A stretch of DNA of 64,000 bases, from assembly GCA_963693025.1 (NCBI GenBank), contig OY843749.1, positions 992,001 through 1,056,000 on the forward strand, written 5' to 3'. The notes beneath the pieces are model-generated. The model had not been told where the DNA came from. It ran no database searches and saw only the letters and a list, made by a program, of their open reading frames with translations. The DNA comes from JAHRAW01 sp963693025. GTDB lineage: Bacteria > Pseudomonadota > Gammaproteobacteria > Arenicellales > Poriferihabitantaceae. Within the stretch, counting starts at the first letter, position 1. Every line of letters begins with the position of its first letter. Made by a program: the position numbers and the translations under genes. This document shows, piece by piece, positions 23,904 through 32,259 of this stretch.

Positions 23904-24941
23904 ATGAAATTTCATTCCTCCATTTTCACCACCGCGCTGCGCTCCGTCGTGATTGCTTTGGGTGGCGTGGTTTTTGCCTCAACCGTGCACGCCGGTGGGG
24001 AGGTCAATGTTTATTCTTATCGCAAGCCGCAGTTGATTGCGCCGATGTTTGAGGCTTTTACCGTTGCGACTGGCATTGCGGTTAATGCGGTTTATGCTAA
24101 GAAAGGGATGCTTGAGCGGTTGCGTAATGAGGGGGTTAATAGTCCGGCGGATTTGGTTTTTACGGTTGATATTGGGCGGTTGTCGGATATTGCGAATGCC
24201 GGGTTGACGCAGGCGGTTGTGTCCGAGGTGATTGCGCGGCGTGTTCCGGCTGGCGTGCGCGACCCGGCGGGTCATTGGTTTGGGTTGACGGCGCGGGCGC
24301 GCGTTGTGGTGGCGTCCAAAGCGCGCGTGGCGGCGGGGGAGGTTGCGCGTTATGAAGACCTTGCCGCGCCGCGTTGGAAGGGGCGGATTTGTACGCGCTC
24401 GGGCAAGCACGCTTATAATGTCGCGCTGACCGCGGCGATGATTGACCGGCACGGCGCGGATGCGGCGGAGGCGTGGCTGGCGGCGGTCAAGGGCAATCTC
24501 GCGCGCACGCCGCAGGGCAACGACCGCGCGCAGGTCAAGGCGGTCGCCGAGGGCGTGTGCGACCTCGCCGTGATAAACCACTACTACATGTATCAGATGG
24601 CGACCAACGATGCGCAGAAGGCGTGGGCGGATGCGGTCAATGTGGTGTTCCCGAATCAGGCCGGGCGCGGCACGCACATGAATATCAGCGGCATGGCGAT
24701 GACCCGGCACGCGCCCAACCGCGACAACGCGCGCCGCTTGATGGAGTTTCTCGCCGGCGACACCGCGCAGAAAATGTATGCCGAGGTCAACGGCGAGTAT
24801 CCGGTCAACGAAGCCATCGAAGTCAGCGACTACTTGAAATCGCTCGGCGCATTCAAGCGCGACACGGTGGCGTTGTCGCGGGTTGCCGCCCAGCGCGCGG
24901 CTGCATCCAAAATGGTCGACCGCGTCGGGTATAACGATTGA
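23904..24941 (+). CDS. fbpA: Ferric iron ABC transporter, periplasmic binding protein
   Basis: This is a periplasmic Fe3+-binding protein of the FbpA/FutA/AfuA type. From the ATG at 23904 (GGGAG about 8 bases upstream) it has 345 residues with a Sec signal peptide; cleavage is expected after S-T-V-H-A (about residue 30), followed by G-G-E-V-N-V-Y-S-Y-R. The N-H-Y-Y-M-Y-Q segment near 227 carries the paired tyrosines that coordinate iron in this family. It is the first gene of the Fur-controlled operon, with permease and ATPase genes following. Confidence 0.93.
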   Translation: MKFHSSIFTTALRSVVIALGGVVFASTVHAGGEVNVYSYRKPQLIAPMFEAFTVATGIAVNAVYAKKGMLERLRNEGVNSPADLVFTVDIGRLSDIANAGLTQAVVSEVIARRVPAGVRDPAGHWFGLTARARVVVASKARVAAGEVARYEDLAAPRWKGRICTRSGKHAYNVALTAAMIDRHGADAAEAWLAAVKGNLARTPQGNDRAQVKAVAEGVCDLAVINHYYMYQMATNDAQKAWADAVNVVFPNQAGRGTHMNISGMAMTRHAPNRDNARRLMEFLAGDTAQKMYAEVNGEYPVNEAIEVSDYLKSLGAFKRDTVALSRVAAQRAAASKMVDRVGYND

Positions 24942-24974
24942 CCGCGGCGCGCGGCGGCTGCGAGTAACCGGCGG

Positions 24975-26753
24975 ATGACGAGCACCGAAGCGGCGACCCA
25001 ACGCCGGGGCGCATTGCGCGCGTTACCGGCACGGTGGTGGCCGCCCGCCCGACCCGACCCGTGGCGACTCGGCGCCTTCCTCGTGGCGGCGGTGACGGTG
25101 TTGCCGGTTATCGCGATTCTGTTGCTCGCCTTCTTCCCCAGCGAAAACATCTGGCCCCACCTGCTCGCCACCTCGCTGCCGGGCTATGTCGCCAACACGC
25201 TGATTCTGCTCCTCGGCGTCGGCGTCTCCACGCTCATCACCGGCGTCACCACCGCCCACCTCATCACCACCTACGAGTTCCCGTTGCGCAAGTCGCTGGA
25301 ATGGTTGTTGCTGTTGCCGCTGGCGGTGCCGGCGTATGTCATCGCCTATCTTTACACCGACCTGCTGGAGTTCGCCGGTCCCGTGCAACAAACCTTGCGC
25401 GCGTTGTTCGGCTGGCGACTCGCGGGCGACTACTGGTTCCCCGAAGTGCGCGGCATGGGCGGCGCGATTATGCTGATGGGCTTGGTCTTATACCCGTATG
25501 TCTATCTGATGGCGCGCGCCTCGTTCCTCGAGCAGTCGGGCTACTTGACGGATGTCAGCCGCCTGATGGGGCGCGGTCCGGTCAACACCTTCTTCTATGT
25601 GTCGCTGCCCATCGCGCGCCCCGCGATTGCGGTCGGCGTGGCGCTCGCGCTGATGGAAACCCTCAACGACTTCGGCACCGTGGATTTTTTCGCGGTGCAC
25701 ACCCTCACCGCCGGCTTGTATGACGTCTGGCTCAACATGGGCAACCTCGGCGGCGGCGCGCAAATCGGCGCCACCATGCTCGCCTTCGTCATCGTGCTGA
25801 TTTCGCTTGAGTATATCGGGCGGCGCAACCGCCGCTTCTACCAGAGCGCCGGGCGCTTCAACCTTAAAACGCGGCGACCCCTGGCGGGCGGAGCGCGGTG
25901 GCTCGCGCTGTTGCTGTGCGCGCTGCCGGTGGTGTTCGGCTTCGTCGTGCCGGCGGGGTTGCTGCTCAACCACGCCATCGGCAACTTCCACGCCTCGTGG
26001 ACGAGCGAGTTCCGGGTGTACGCATTCAACAGCCTGTGGGTGTCGGTCATCGCATCCGTGGCGTGCGTCGTGCTGGCGATCGGGGTCGGCTATGCGCGGC
26101 GCTTGCACCGCACCGCATCGCTCGCCGCCGCCGCGCGCATCGCGTCGCTCGGCTACGCCGTGCCCGGCGCAGTGCTGGCGGTCGGGGTGATTATTCCACT
26201 CGCGGCTTTCGACAATGCGGTGGACGCTTTTTTCCGCGCGCGCTTCGGCTTCGGCACCGGTTTGTTGTTGAGCGGCACGAGTTTCGCCATCATCTTCACC
26301 TACGTCATCCGCTTCCTCGCGGTCTCCATCGGCGCGGTTGAGGCGAGCCTCGGCAAGGTCTCCGAGTCAATGGACATGGCCGCCCGAACCCTCGGCTACG
26401 GCGCCCTGCAAACCCTGCGGCGCTTCCACCTGCCGCTGATTAAAAGCGGCGTGCTGACCGCCGCCCTCATCGTGTTCGTCGATTGCATGAAAGAGTTGCC
26501 GGCGACGCTTATACTGCGCCCCTTCAACTTTGAAACCCTCGCGACCCACGTCTATCACTTTGCGTCCGATGAAATGATTGAGCGCAGCGCCCTCGGCGCA
26601 CTCTTCATCGTCCTCGCCGGGCTGATTCCGGTCATCATTCTGAGCCGCACCATCGGGGCGGCGGGCGAACTGAGTCGCACCATCGGTGCGGCGGGGGAAC
26701 TGAGCCGACCCACCGCGGCGGGCAACCCCACCGCCCCCTCGCCTGAGCGCTGA
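24975..26753 (+). CDS. fbpB: Ferric iron ABC transporter, permease
   Basis: This is a fused inner-membrane permease of 592 residues with about 12 membrane segments in two homologous halves. Each half carries an EAA-type loop (M-G-R-G-P-V-N-T-F-F-Y-V-S-L-P near 197 and L-G-Y-G-A-L-Q-T-L-R-R-F-H-L-P near 477). The C-terminal tail contains two copies of the ten-residue unit S-R-T-I-G-A-A-G-E-L from a 30-bp tandem duplication at 26641-26700, then a third degenerate copy. The tail is cytoplasmic and probably dispensable. It starts 33 bases after fbpA. Confidence 0.93.
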   Translation: MTSTEAATQRRGALRALPARWWPPARPDPWRLGAFLVAAVTVLPVIAILLLAFFPSENIWPHLLATSLPGYVANTLILLLGVGVSTLITGVTTAHLITTYEFPLRKSLEWLLLLPLAVPAYVIAYLYTDLLEFAGPVQQTLRALFGWRLAGDYWFPEVRGMGGAIMLMGLVLYPYVYLMARASFLEQSGYLTDVSRLMGRGPVNTFFYVSLPIARPAIAVGVALALMETLNDFGTVDFFAVHTLTAGLYDVWLNMGNLGGGAQIGATMLAFVIVLISLEYIGRRNRRFYQSAGRFNLKTRRPLAGGARWLALLLCALPVVFGFVVPAGLLLNHAIGNFHASWTSEFRVYAFNSLWVSVIASVACVVLAIGVGYARRLHRTASLAAAARIASLGYAVPGAVLAVGVIIPLAAFDNAVDAFFRARFGFGTGLLLSGTSFAIIFTYVIRFLAVSIGAVEASLGKVSESMDMAARTLGYGALQTLRRFHLPLIKSGVLTAALIVFVDCMKELPATLILRPFNFETLATHVYHFASDEMIERSALGALFIVLAGLIPVIILSRTIGAAGELSRTIGAAGELSRPTAAGNPTAPSPER

Positions 26754-26762
26754 GCGCCGCCA

Positions 26763-27806
26763 ATGCCCGCCCTCCTCGAAGTCGCCGCGATTTCCTGCCA
26801 ATACGACCAGCGCACGGCGGTCGCAAACACCTCGTTCAACTTGGAGGAAGGCATGCTCGCCTGCCTGCTCGGTCCGAGCGGCTGCGGCAAAACCACCGTG
26901 TTGCGCGCCATCGCCGGATTCCAAAAACTGGATGCGGGCAGCATTCACCTGAACGGGCGGTGCATTTCCGGCGTGGGCGCCAACCTGCCGCCGGAGCGCC
27001 GCAACCTCAGCATGGTCTTTCAAGACCACGCGCTCTTCCCCCACCTCACCGTGGAAAAAAATGTCGCCGCCGGTCTGCATGCCGCCCCCGCCGCCGAGCA
27101 ACGGGAGACCACGCAACTGATGCTTGAGCGGGTCGGGCTCGCCGGTATGAACCGGCGTTATCCGCATGAACTGTCCGGCGGCCAGCAGCAACGCGTGGCG
27201 CTGGCAAGAGCGCTGGCGCCGAGCCCGCAACTGCTGCTGATGGACGAGCCGTTCTCCAACTTGGACCTCGACCTCAGAGAAAAACTGCGCCAGGAAGTAC
27301 GCAACCTGCTCAAAGACATCGGCGCCACCTGCCTGCTGGTGACGCACGACCAACAAGACGCCTTCACCTTCGGCGAGCGGGTCGGCGTGATGAAAGACGG
27401 CGCCATCGAGCAATGGGACACGGCATACCGCGTCTATCACCAACCGGTCACCCGCTTCGTCGCCGACTTCATCGGCGAAGGCGTCTTCTTAGACGGCGTG
27501 GTCTCCCCCGACCACCAAATCAAAACCGAACTCGCCGTGCTGCACGGCTTGCGCGACCACCGCTACCCCCCCGGCGCCCCGGTCAAAGTCCTAATCCGCC
27601 CGGACGACATAATCCACGACGACAACAGCCCCCGCTCTGCCAAAATAAAAAAACGCACCTTCCGCGGGGAAAATTACCTATACACCTTGTCCCTTCCCAG
27701 CGGCGCCGAAATTCTTTCACTGGCTCCTTCGCATCATAATCATGCAGTGGGCGAAAATCTTGGGATTGTGTTGGATATTGATCATTTGGTGGTTTTTTCG
27801 GGGTAG
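26763..27806 (+). CDS. fbpC: Ferric iron ABC transporter, ATP-binding protein
   Basis: The 347-residue ABC ATPase shows Walker A G-P-S-G-C-G-K-T-T (about 38-46), signature L-S-G-G-Q-Q-Q-R (about 138), Walker B L-L-L-M-D-E-P and the switch histidine in L-V-T-H-D-Q-Q-D. A C-terminal TOBE-like region follows from about residue 240. It energises FbpAB iron uptake. It starts 9 bases after fbpB and ends the operon. Confidence 0.95.
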   Translation: MPALLEVAAISCQYDQRTAVANTSFNLEEGMLACLLGPSGCGKTTVLRAIAGFQKLDAGSIHLNGRCISGVGANLPPERRNLSMVFQDHALFPHLTVEKNVAAGLHAAPAAEQRETTQLMLERVGLAGMNRRYPHELSGGQQQRVALARALAPSPQLLLMDEPFSNLDLDLREKLRQEVRNLLKDIGATCLLVTHDQQDAFTFGERVGVMKDGAIEQWDTAYRVYHQPVTRFVADFIGEGVFLDGVVSPDHQIKTELAVLHGLRDHRYPPGAPVKVLIRPDDIIHDDNSPRSAKIKKRTFRGENYLYTLSLPSGAEILSLAPSHHNHAVGENLGIVLDIDHLVVFSG

Positions 27807-27814
27807 TGGGTGGG

Positions 27815-27930
27815 GGCTTTGGCGAAGTCTTTGCCGGTCTTAGGGAGATTCCCGAGGTCGTAAGTGTCCGTAAGCCGCCGCTTAAAAGAAGAAGCGCGGC
27901 GGCAACGGTCACTAACGCTCGAGAATGACG
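27815..27930. repeat. Dispersed repeat, half copy (R8)
   Basis: It has the right half only: part of the centre (CTTTGGCGAAGTCTTTGCC), inner arm CTTAGGGAGATTCCCGA, long GC arm and CGCTCGAGAATGACG. It lies between the convergent fbpC and malic enzyme genes, where its hairpins could act as a terminator. Confidence 0.85.
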
Positions 27931-27952
27931 GGTGGTTGGGAATGACGCGCAG

Positions 27953-29596
27953 TCAGTACCTCGGCTCATACATCATCGCCCGGATGTACTCCCGGACATC
28001 GGGGGGACGTGGTTGGTGGGTTAATCCTTGTTGCCAGGCGTGTTCGGCGACGGTGGTGGCTATGTTTAGGGAGACTTCTCGGATTTTGTTTAGGGGGGGG
28101 TAGACCGAGCCGCGTTTCAGGTCGGCTTCGCTTACGCCGTCGGCGAGGGCGCGGGCGGATTGTAGGAATATGCTGTCGGGGATGGTTTGGGCTTGGCAGG
28201 CGAGCATGCCGAGGCCGACGCCGGGGAAGATGTAGGCGTTGTTTCCCTGCCCCGGATGCAGCGTCTCGCCGCCGTATTCGACCGGCGCAAACGGGCTGCC
28301 GCTGGCAAAAATTGCGCGCCCTTCGCTCCATTCATACGCCTGCTGCGCGGAGCATTCGGCGCGCGCGGTCGGGTTGGAGAGCGCGAATATCGCCGGGCGG
28401 TGGCTGAACTTCGCCATCAAGCCGACGATTTCCTCGGTGAACGTGGCGGGCGTGCCGGTGGCGCCGATGAGGACATTCGGTTGATGCGTTTTTAGCGCGG
28501 CGATTAAGTCCTGCGGCGGCAAGTCGTGGGCGAAGGGCGCGACGAAGTCGGTGAGGTTGTCGCGGTGGCGTTGCACCAGCCCGCCGCGGTTGAAGAACCA
28601 CAGCCGGCGGCGCGCTTCCGGCTCGCTCACGCCGTGTTGAGTGAGCGCGCGGGCGAGCATCGCGCCGATGCCGACCGCCGCCGAGCCGGCGCCGAGAAAG
28701 GCGATGCGCAAGTCCGCAAAGTCGATGCCGGAAATCCTGGCGGCGGCATACACCCCCGCCAGCACGACCGCGGCGGTGCCTTGTATGTCGTCGTTGAAGC
28801 AGAAGGTGTTGTGCTGGTATTTGCGCAGCAGCGCGAACGCGTTGGCGGCGATAAAATCCTCGAACTGAATCAGCACGCCGGGATAGGCGTCGGTGGCGGC
28901 GCCGATGAATTCATCCATCAGGCTGAAATACGCGTCGCCGCGCAACCGGCGATTTTGTATGCCGAGATACACCGGGTCGGCGAGCAATTCGGCGTTGTCG
29001 GTGCCGACATCGAACATCACCGGCAAACACTGGCTCGGGTGGATGCCGGCGCAGGCGCAATACAGACTCAGTTTACCAATCGGTATGCCCATGCCGCTGG
29101 CGCCGAGGTCGCCGAGGCCGAGAATCCGCTCGCCGTCCGTCACCACGATGATGCGGATGTCTTTGTGCGGCCAGTTGTCGAGTATTTTGCGAATCCTGCC
29201 ACGGTCATCGGCGGTCACATAAAACCCTTTTTCCGAGCGAAAAATGTTGGCGAATTCTTTGCACGCCTGCCCCACGGTCGGAGTGTAAATCAGCGGCATA
29301 ATCTCGCCGATGTTGTCGATGACCAGCCGGTAGAACAGCCGCTCGTTTCGGTCTTGCAGCGCCGACAGGAAAATGTATTTTTCAATGTCGTTTTCCTTGC
29401 GCCGCAGGTTGGTCAGCACGCGCTCCAACTGCCCTTGCATGGAGCCGGCGTTGGCGGGGAGCAGCCCCCTCAGCCGGTAACGCTCGCGCTCCTCGGCGGT
29501 GAAAGCGGTGGACTTGGTTTGCGCCGGATTGCGCAGCAGGTCAACGCCGGTTTGCGTGGGCTCAGCGGCGGTTGACGGCTCAGGCTTGGCTTTCAT
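27953..29596 (-). CDS. maeA: NAD-dependent malic enzyme
   Basis: It oxidatively decarboxylates malate to pyruvate. The 547 residues (from the ATG at 29596, M-K-A-K-P-E-P) match the long malic-enzyme class: Y-T-P-T-V-G-Q-A-C near 104, the catalytic tyrosine in this segment, F-E-D-F near 248 with metal ligands, F-N-D-D-I-Q-G-T-A (about 268) and the Rossmann motif G-A-G-S-A-A-V-G-I near 304. The start overlaps the 3' end of the upstream radical SAM gene by 17 bases, so the two are co-translated. Cofactor preference (NAD over NADP) follows family size and is inferred. Confidence 0.92.
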   Translation of the reverse strand: MKAKPEPSTAAEPTQTGVDLLRNPAQTKSTAFTAEERERYRLRGLLPANAGSMQGQLERVLTNLRRKENDIEKYIFLSALQDRNERLFYRLVIDNIGEIMPLIYTPTVGQACKEFANIFRSEKGFYVTADDRGRIRKILDNWPHKDIRIIVVTDGERILGLGDLGASGMGIPIGKLSLYCACAGIHPSQCLPVMFDVGTDNAELLADPVYLGIQNRRLRGDAYFSLMDEFIGAATDAYPGVLIQFEDFIAANAFALLRKYQHNTFCFNDDIQGTAAVVLAGVYAAARISGIDFADLRIAFLGAGSAAVGIGAMLARALTQHGVSEPEARRRLWFFNRGGLVQRHRDNLTDFVAPFAHDLPPQDLIAALKTHQPNVLIGATGTPATFTEEIVGLMAKFSHRPAIFALSNPTARAECSAQQAYEWSEGRAIFASGSPFAPVEYGGETLHPGQGNNAYIFPGVGLGMLACQAQTIPDSIFLQSARALADGVSEADLKRGSVYPPLNKIREVSLNIATTVAEHAWQQGLTHQPRPPDVREYIRAMMYEPRY

Positions 29597-30905
29597 CGTG
29601 CGCTCCGGTGGCAACACGTGAAACCGATAGCCGCCGGTTAATCTTCTCGAAGTAAGCCGCTTTCATCGCGGCTTCAAAGTGCGCGTTGTCGGCGTAGTCA
29701 AAGCCGAACACTTGCGGCCAGAGCGCCGCCGGCTCCATGCATAAGTAGAAAAACACGCGCGCATGCCACGCTTGCAACGCGCCATATACCCGGCGAAACA
29801 GCTCCAGTTTAATCGCGTCGGGATAGGAATACTTGCCGGCGGTTTGTTGCAACGGCATCTGCAATACCTTGCTGGTGAAATCGCGCCGACGAATGGTTTT
29901 CATCACCGCCTTGGTGTAAGTCAAAGTGCCCATCGACACCAGCGCGACTTGCTCGGGATGAAATTTTTCCACGAGTTGCTCGCCGATTGCCGAGTAGTCC
30001 GCCTCCCAACCGTCGTAGTGAATAATCGGATGAAAATGAAACCCGACCACGCCCCCGTTGGCGGCGATTTGCTCGGCGGCGCGGATGCGCTCGGACAGAC
30101 TCGCGCTGCCGTGCTCTTCGTGTTTGATGAGGGTCGGCGTGTTCAGCGACCAGGTGCAGATGACATTCGCCGGCACTTCGTTGCGCGCCAGCCAGTGAAT
30201 GTTTTTTGATTTGGTTTTCAGTTCGAGGATGACATTGGGATGGTTGCGGGCGAAGTCGCACAACGCTTCCAACACGCCTTGATGATTGCCCCACATCAGC
30301 GAATCCGAAGACTGCCCGGTGCCGATGTGATAGGTCTTGCGCGGGTCGAGCGACAACCCCGCCAGTTTGTCGGCAAAGCCGCGGTCAAACACCACTTCAT
30401 TGCCGTGGTAGAAAGATTGAATGCTGCAATAACTGCAATCAAACCCGCACTTTTCCACCGCGTCCAGCGTCAGCAAATTACAACAACGAGTCTTCGCCGA
30501 AGCCACCGGACAACGCCCCAGCCCCAACTGCGCGCGCACCCGCGATTTGAGAACGGGTTTGCGCGTCTGCGGTTTATCATCGGCGGTATCATCATAACGA
30601 TTGAGCCCGCCCTGCAACCGCGCATGCTGCTCGCGCAACGCCGACAAGGTTTGCTTCTTGCCGCCGTCGTGCGCGCGCGCCAGCAACGCCGGGTTGTCAT
30701 CACAAAAACGCGACAACGGCAATTCCTTCCAACGAATCCTATCCAACGCCATCGCGCTCAACTGCCGCAACTCCTGCTGCGTCAACCGCAACGCCCCCGC
30801 CAGCCGCCTGACAAACCGCTGCTCGGTCAACGGCAACAAACCATAGTCGGTATGCGGCGCGATGCGCTCGAACTTGTTGCGATAGTCGATGGTTTCGGTT
30901 TCCAT
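29580..30905 (-). CDS. Spore photoproduct lyase family radical SAM protein
   Basis: The 441-residue protein has the radical SAM cluster motif in E-K-C-G-F-D-C-S-Y-C-S-I-Q-S-F-Y (C-x3-C-x2-C), followed by the SPL-type fold with Y-H-I-G-T-G-Q-S-S-D-S and L-E-L-K-T-K-S. SPL repairs the UV thymine dimer of spores; this organism shows no sign of sporulation, and related proteins in proteobacteria are uncharacterised. The ATG at 30905 (M-E-T-E-T-I-D-Y-R) is preferred over upstream codons that overlap the divergent rsxB region. It overlaps maeA by 17 bases. Confidence 0.8.
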   Translation of the reverse strand: METETIDYRNKFERIAPHTDYGLLPLTEQRFVRRLAGALRLTQQELRQLSAMALDRIRWKELPLSRFCDDNPALLARAHDGGKKQTLSALREQHARLQGGLNRYDDTADDKPQTRKPVLKSRVRAQLGLGRCPVASAKTRCCNLLTLDAVEKCGFDCSYCSIQSFYHGNEVVFDRGFADKLAGLSLDPRKTYHIGTGQSSDSLMWGNHQGVLEALCDFARNHPNVILELKTKSKNIHWLARNEVPANVICTWSLNTPTLIKHEEHGSASLSERIRAAEQIAANGGVVGFHFHPIIHYDGWEADYSAIGEQLVEKFHPEQVALVSMGTLTYTKAVMKTIRRRDFTSKVLQMPLQQTAGKYSYPDAIKLELFRRVYGALQAWHARVFFYLCMEPAALWPQVFGFDYADNAHFEAAMKAAYFEKINRRLSVSRVATGAHDESQA

Positions 30906-30950
30906 TGCCGCGGTTGCCGGTTTATGATTGCGCGAGTTTATCATCTTAGT

Positions 30951-31622
30951 ATGAACCCAACACCACCCAATCCCGATTCGGTATCGGCCATCGACCGGCG
31001 CCTGCCTCAGACGCAGTGCGCCCGGTGCGACTATCCCGGTTGCCTTGACTATGCGCGGGCGATTGTCGCCGGCGAGGCCGACATTAACCAGTGTCCGCCG
31101 GGCGGGGATGTTTCCATCGATGCGTTGGCGCGCTTGCTTGGGCGCGATGCCAAGCCGTTGAATCCGCAACACGGCGCGCGGCAACCGTTGCGGCTGGCGT
31201 TCATTCGGGAAGCGGATTGCATCGGCTGCAAACTGTGCATCAAAGCCTGCCCGGTGGACTGCATCGTCGGCGCGGCTAAATTAATGCACACGGTAATCGC
31301 CGAGGATTGCAGCGGCTGCCGACTCTGCCTGCCGGTTTGCCCGACCGACTGCATCACGCTGGTGGCGCCGCCGCCGGATTACGGCAAGCCGGGCGCGCCC
31401 AGCATCTGGTCCGAGTTCAGCCGGCGGCAAGTGGAAAAAGCGCGCCAACGCACGCGACAAAAGCGCGAGCGGCTGGCGGGTCTGGAACGGGAGCGCGGAC
31501 GCGAGCGACGGGAGCGTTTGCGCGGCGCGATGAAAAAAGAAATCCTCGCGGCGGTTGAGCGCAAACGTCGAACACAACAAACGGTGAAACCACCGACTCC
31601 GCCCTCGCCCTCGTCATCGTGA
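30951..31622 (+). CDS. RnfB/RsxB-like ferredoxin
   Basis: The 223 residues have a 4Fe-4S domain of the RnfB type (T-Q-C-A-R-C-D-Y-P-G-C near 22-31, then C-P-P-G-G) followed by two bacterial ferredoxin motifs, C-I-G-C-K-L-C-I-K-A-C-P and C-S-G-C-R-L-C-L-P-V-C-P. A long charged tail follows. The N-terminal membrane anchor of true RnfB is absent and no other rnf genes are present, so it is a solitary electron carrier. The nth gene overlaps its stop, as in many beta- and gammaproteobacteria, which points to servicing the iron-sulfur enzyme endonuclease III, though this is unproven. Confidence 0.87.
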   Translation: MNPTPPNPDSVSAIDRRLPQTQCARCDYPGCLDYARAIVAGEADINQCPPGGDVSIDALARLLGRDAKPLNPQHGARQPLRLAFIREADCIGCKLCIKACPVDCIVGAAKLMHTVIAEDCSGCRLCLPVCPTDCITLVAPPPDYGKPGAPSIWSEFSRRQVEKARQRTRQKRERLAGLERERGRERRERLRGAMKKEILAAVERKRRTQQTVKPPTPPSPSSS

Positions 31623-32251
31623 ACGCCAAAACCATTCGGGCGATTTTCGAGCGGTTGCGCGCCGCTAATCCCGAACCGACCACGGAGTTGAAATATCGCT
31701 CGGTGTTTGAGTTGCTGATTTCGGTCATCCTCTCGGCGCAAGCGACCGATGTGTCGGTCAATCAAGCGACCGCCAAACTATACCGCGTGGCGAACACGCC
31801 GCGCGGCATCCTGGACTTGGGGCTTGCCAAACTGAAGCGCCATATTAAAACCATCGGCTTATACAACACCAAAGCGGCCAACATCATGGCGACCTGCCAA
31901 CTGCTGCTCGAGCGCCACGACGGCGAAGTGCCGAACACCCGCGAACAACTTGTGGCGTTGCCGGGGGTCGGTCGAAAAACCGCCAATGTCATCCTCAACA
32001 CCGCCTTCGGTCACCCGCTAATCGCCGTGGACACGCATGTCTTTCGAGTCTCCAACCGCACCCGAATCGCGCCGGGCAAAGATGTGTCGGCGGTCGAGCG
32101 CGGCCTGCAGAAAAGGGTCCCCAACGAGTTCAAACAACACGCCCACCACTGGCTCATCCTGCACGGTCGGCACACCTGCACGGCGCGCAAGCCGCGTTGT
32201 GATGTGTGTTTGATTAATGATATTTGTCCTTCTGTTGGGTTGTTTGGGTGA
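31619..32251 (+). CDS. nth: Endonuclease III
   Basis: This is a DNA glycosylase/AP lyase removing oxidised pyrimidines. The 210 residues carry the helix-hairpin-helix L-P-G-V-G-R-K-T-A-N-V with catalytic lysine (about 120) and the catalytic aspartate in A-V-D-T-H-V-F-R-V (about 138). The cluster cysteines follow as C-x6-C-x2-C-x5-C near the end. It starts at GTG 31619, overlapping the rsxB-like stop by four bases (GTGA). Confidence 0.97.
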   Translation: MNAKTIRAIFERLRAANPEPTTELKYRSVFELLISVILSAQATDVSVNQATAKLYRVANTPRGILDLGLAKLKRHIKTIGLYNTKAANIMATCQLLLERHDGEVPNTREQLVALPGVGRKTANVILNTAFGHPLIAVDTHVFRVSNRTRIAPGKDVSAVERGLQKRVPNEFKQHAHHWLILHGRHTCTARKPRCDVCLINDICPSVGLFG

Positions 32252-32259
32252 CGGGTATC

